From Lichenicola sp964249915 (lineage in GTDB: Bacteria; Pseudomonadota; Alphaproteobacteria; Acetobacterales; Acetobacteraceae): 22,936 bases of DNA. The position numbers were made by a program, and so were the translations under genes. Location of the stretch: contig CAXUEL010000034.1 in assembly GCA_964249915.1 (NCBI GenBank), positions 1 to 22,936 on the forward strand, read 5' to 3'. Below the pieces are notes generated by a model, which saw only the letters and a program-made list of their open reading frames with translations, had not been told where the DNA came from and searched no databases. Below are positions 22,040 through 22,936 of the stretch, piece after piece. The first letter of the stretch is position 1, and the number at the start of each line of letters is the position of its first letter.

Positions 22040-22936
22040 CTACCCGGTTCCGCCCGGCGGATACGGTGATGGAGCCGTGAACGCCCGGGTGTCGCCGCAG
22101 CCGAGGGTGACGAACGCGCCGGGCGGCAGGCCGCGATCGCGGCACGAGGCGGCCAGTCGGCGCTCCGGCTCGTCGATTGGCTCGTCGGTCAGCTGGAAGG
22201 TGCCGAAATGCATGCCGACCGAGCGGTGCGCGCCGAGCGACAGGTGGGCGCCGACCGCCTCCTCCGGGTTCATGTGCACCGGCGCCATCAGCGAGCGCGG
22301 GTCGTAGGCGCCGATCGGCAGCAGCGCGAGGTCGGGCGCGCCCAGCCGCCGGCCGATCTCGCGCCAGTGCGGCCCGTCGCCGGAGTCGCCGGCGAACAGC
22401 ACGCGCATCGGCGCCTGCTCGATCATGAACCCGGACCACAGCGCCCGCCTGCCGTCGAACGGGGTGCGGGCGGAGAAGTGCCGTGCGGGAGTGGCGGTGA
22501 CGGTGGCATCGCCGACGCGGTGCGACTGCCACCAGTCGAGCTCGATGATCCGTGTCGCGCCCGCCCGTGCCAGCAGCGGGGCGTTGCCGAGCGGGGTGAC
22601 GAAGGCGGGCGCGTCGCGGGCGACGATCGCCGACAGGCTGGGCAGGTCGAGGTGGTCGTAGTGGTTGTGCGACACCAGCACTAGGTCGACCGGCGGCAGC
22701 GCGTCCAGCCGCCGTCCCGGCGGCCGCGCCCGCTTCGGCCCGGCCAAGGACACCGGCGAGCAGCGCTCGCTGAACACCGGGTCGGTCAGGATCGTGAGGC
22801 CCGGCAGGCGGAGCAGGAAGCCGGCATGGCCGAGAAAGGTGAGGCAGGCGCCGTCCGCCGGCGGCTCGTCGCGTGGGTCACCTTCGGGCGGCGGGTCCAC
22901 GATCCCGGACGGCCAGGGCGCGCGCGTGCCGCCGAG
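22040..22936 (-). CDS. MBL-fold metallohydrolase, UlaG / NAPE-PLD-like (probably cut at the right edge)
   Basis: This is a metallo-beta-lactamase-fold hydrolase whose substrate is not readable from sequence. A GTG at 22900 would give 286 residues. The frame is open to the window end, and the extra codons encode LGGTRAPWPSGIV, which resembles the WP-containing lead-in of this family, so I infer the true start lies outside. Family motifs, numbered from that GTG: FLGHAGFLLRL (22-32), ILTDPVFSERCSPVS (37-51), GPKRARPPG, the metal site SHNHYDH (77-83), PARHFSART, FAGDSGDGPHW, LLPIGAYDPR, and HMNPEEAV followed by GMHFGTFQLTDEP. These fit the group containing UlaG-like and N-acyl-phosphatidylethanolamine phospholipase D-like proteins. 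No signal peptide is visible in the part seen. It precedes glgX by 51 bases. Confidence 0.85.
   Translation of the reverse strand, partial: LGGTRAPWPSGIVDPPPEGDPRDEPPADGACLTFLGHAGFLLRLPGLTILTDPVFSERCSPVSLAGPKRARPPGRRLDALPPVDLVLVSHNHYDHLDLPSLSAIVARDAPAFVTPLGNAPLLARAGATRIIELDWWQSHRVGDATVTATPARHFSARTPFDGRRALWSGFMIEQAPMRVLFAGDSGDGPHWREIGRRLGAPDLALLPIGAYDPRSLMAPVHMNPEEAVGAHLSLGAHRSVGMHFGTFQLTDEPIDEPERRLAASCRDRGLPPGAFVTLGCGDTRAFTAPSPYPPGGTG

Overview
The window is GC-rich (around 70% by eye), with codons ending almost entirely in G or C. No rRNA, tRNA, insertion sequence, integrase or CRISPR array was seen. The protein set (ModABC, HisC, DUF421, DUF606, sedolisin, TreX/TreZ/TreY) and the style of the proteins suggest an alphaproteobacterium. 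My best guess is Acetobacteraceae or another Rhodospirillales lineage, but this is inference from composition and family resemblance only.

Layout. (1) 1-421: the start of a thiamine-salvage kinase gene (thiM, minus strand, cut by the window edge). (2) 506-3736: a compact plus-strand operon, modA-modB-modC plus a Nudix hydrolase, in which every junction is an overlapping stop/start. (3) 3761-4003: a small coiled-coil protein gene on the minus strand. (4) 4361-8566: the standout feature, a 1401-residue minus-strand protein built almost entirely of about 172 tandem 8-residue repeats. These are grouped into higher-order units of about 24 repeats (576 bp). (5) 8567-9255: a poorly coding stretch with a possible decayed gene. 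(6) 9256-11031: hisC (minus) divergent from a YbhB/PEBP-family gene (plus). (7) 11154-13025: a secreted S53 (sedolisin) peptidase. (8) 13146-14653: a probable three-gene membrane operon (unknown single-pass protein, DUF421/YetF-like, DUF606/YdcZ-like), ending in a hairpin. (9) 14715-15266: an ankyrin-repeat protein. (10) 15340-21988: a tightly coupled treX(glgX)-treZ-treY operon that makes trehalose from alpha-glucan. (11) 22040-22936: a UlaG/NAPE-PLD-like metallo-beta-lactamase-fold hydrolase that probably runs off the right edge.

How it works together. ModABC imports molybdate. TreX debranches glycogen, TreY turns the chain end into a trehalosyl unit and TreZ releases trehalose, a stress protectant. 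The rest is housekeeping (HisC, ThiM) or envelope proteins of uncertain role. The least explained object is the octapeptide-repeat giant. It has no visible signal peptide, almost no aromatic or charged residues and no cysteine that I can see. It carries near-identical internal DNA tracts that point to recent repeat turnover.
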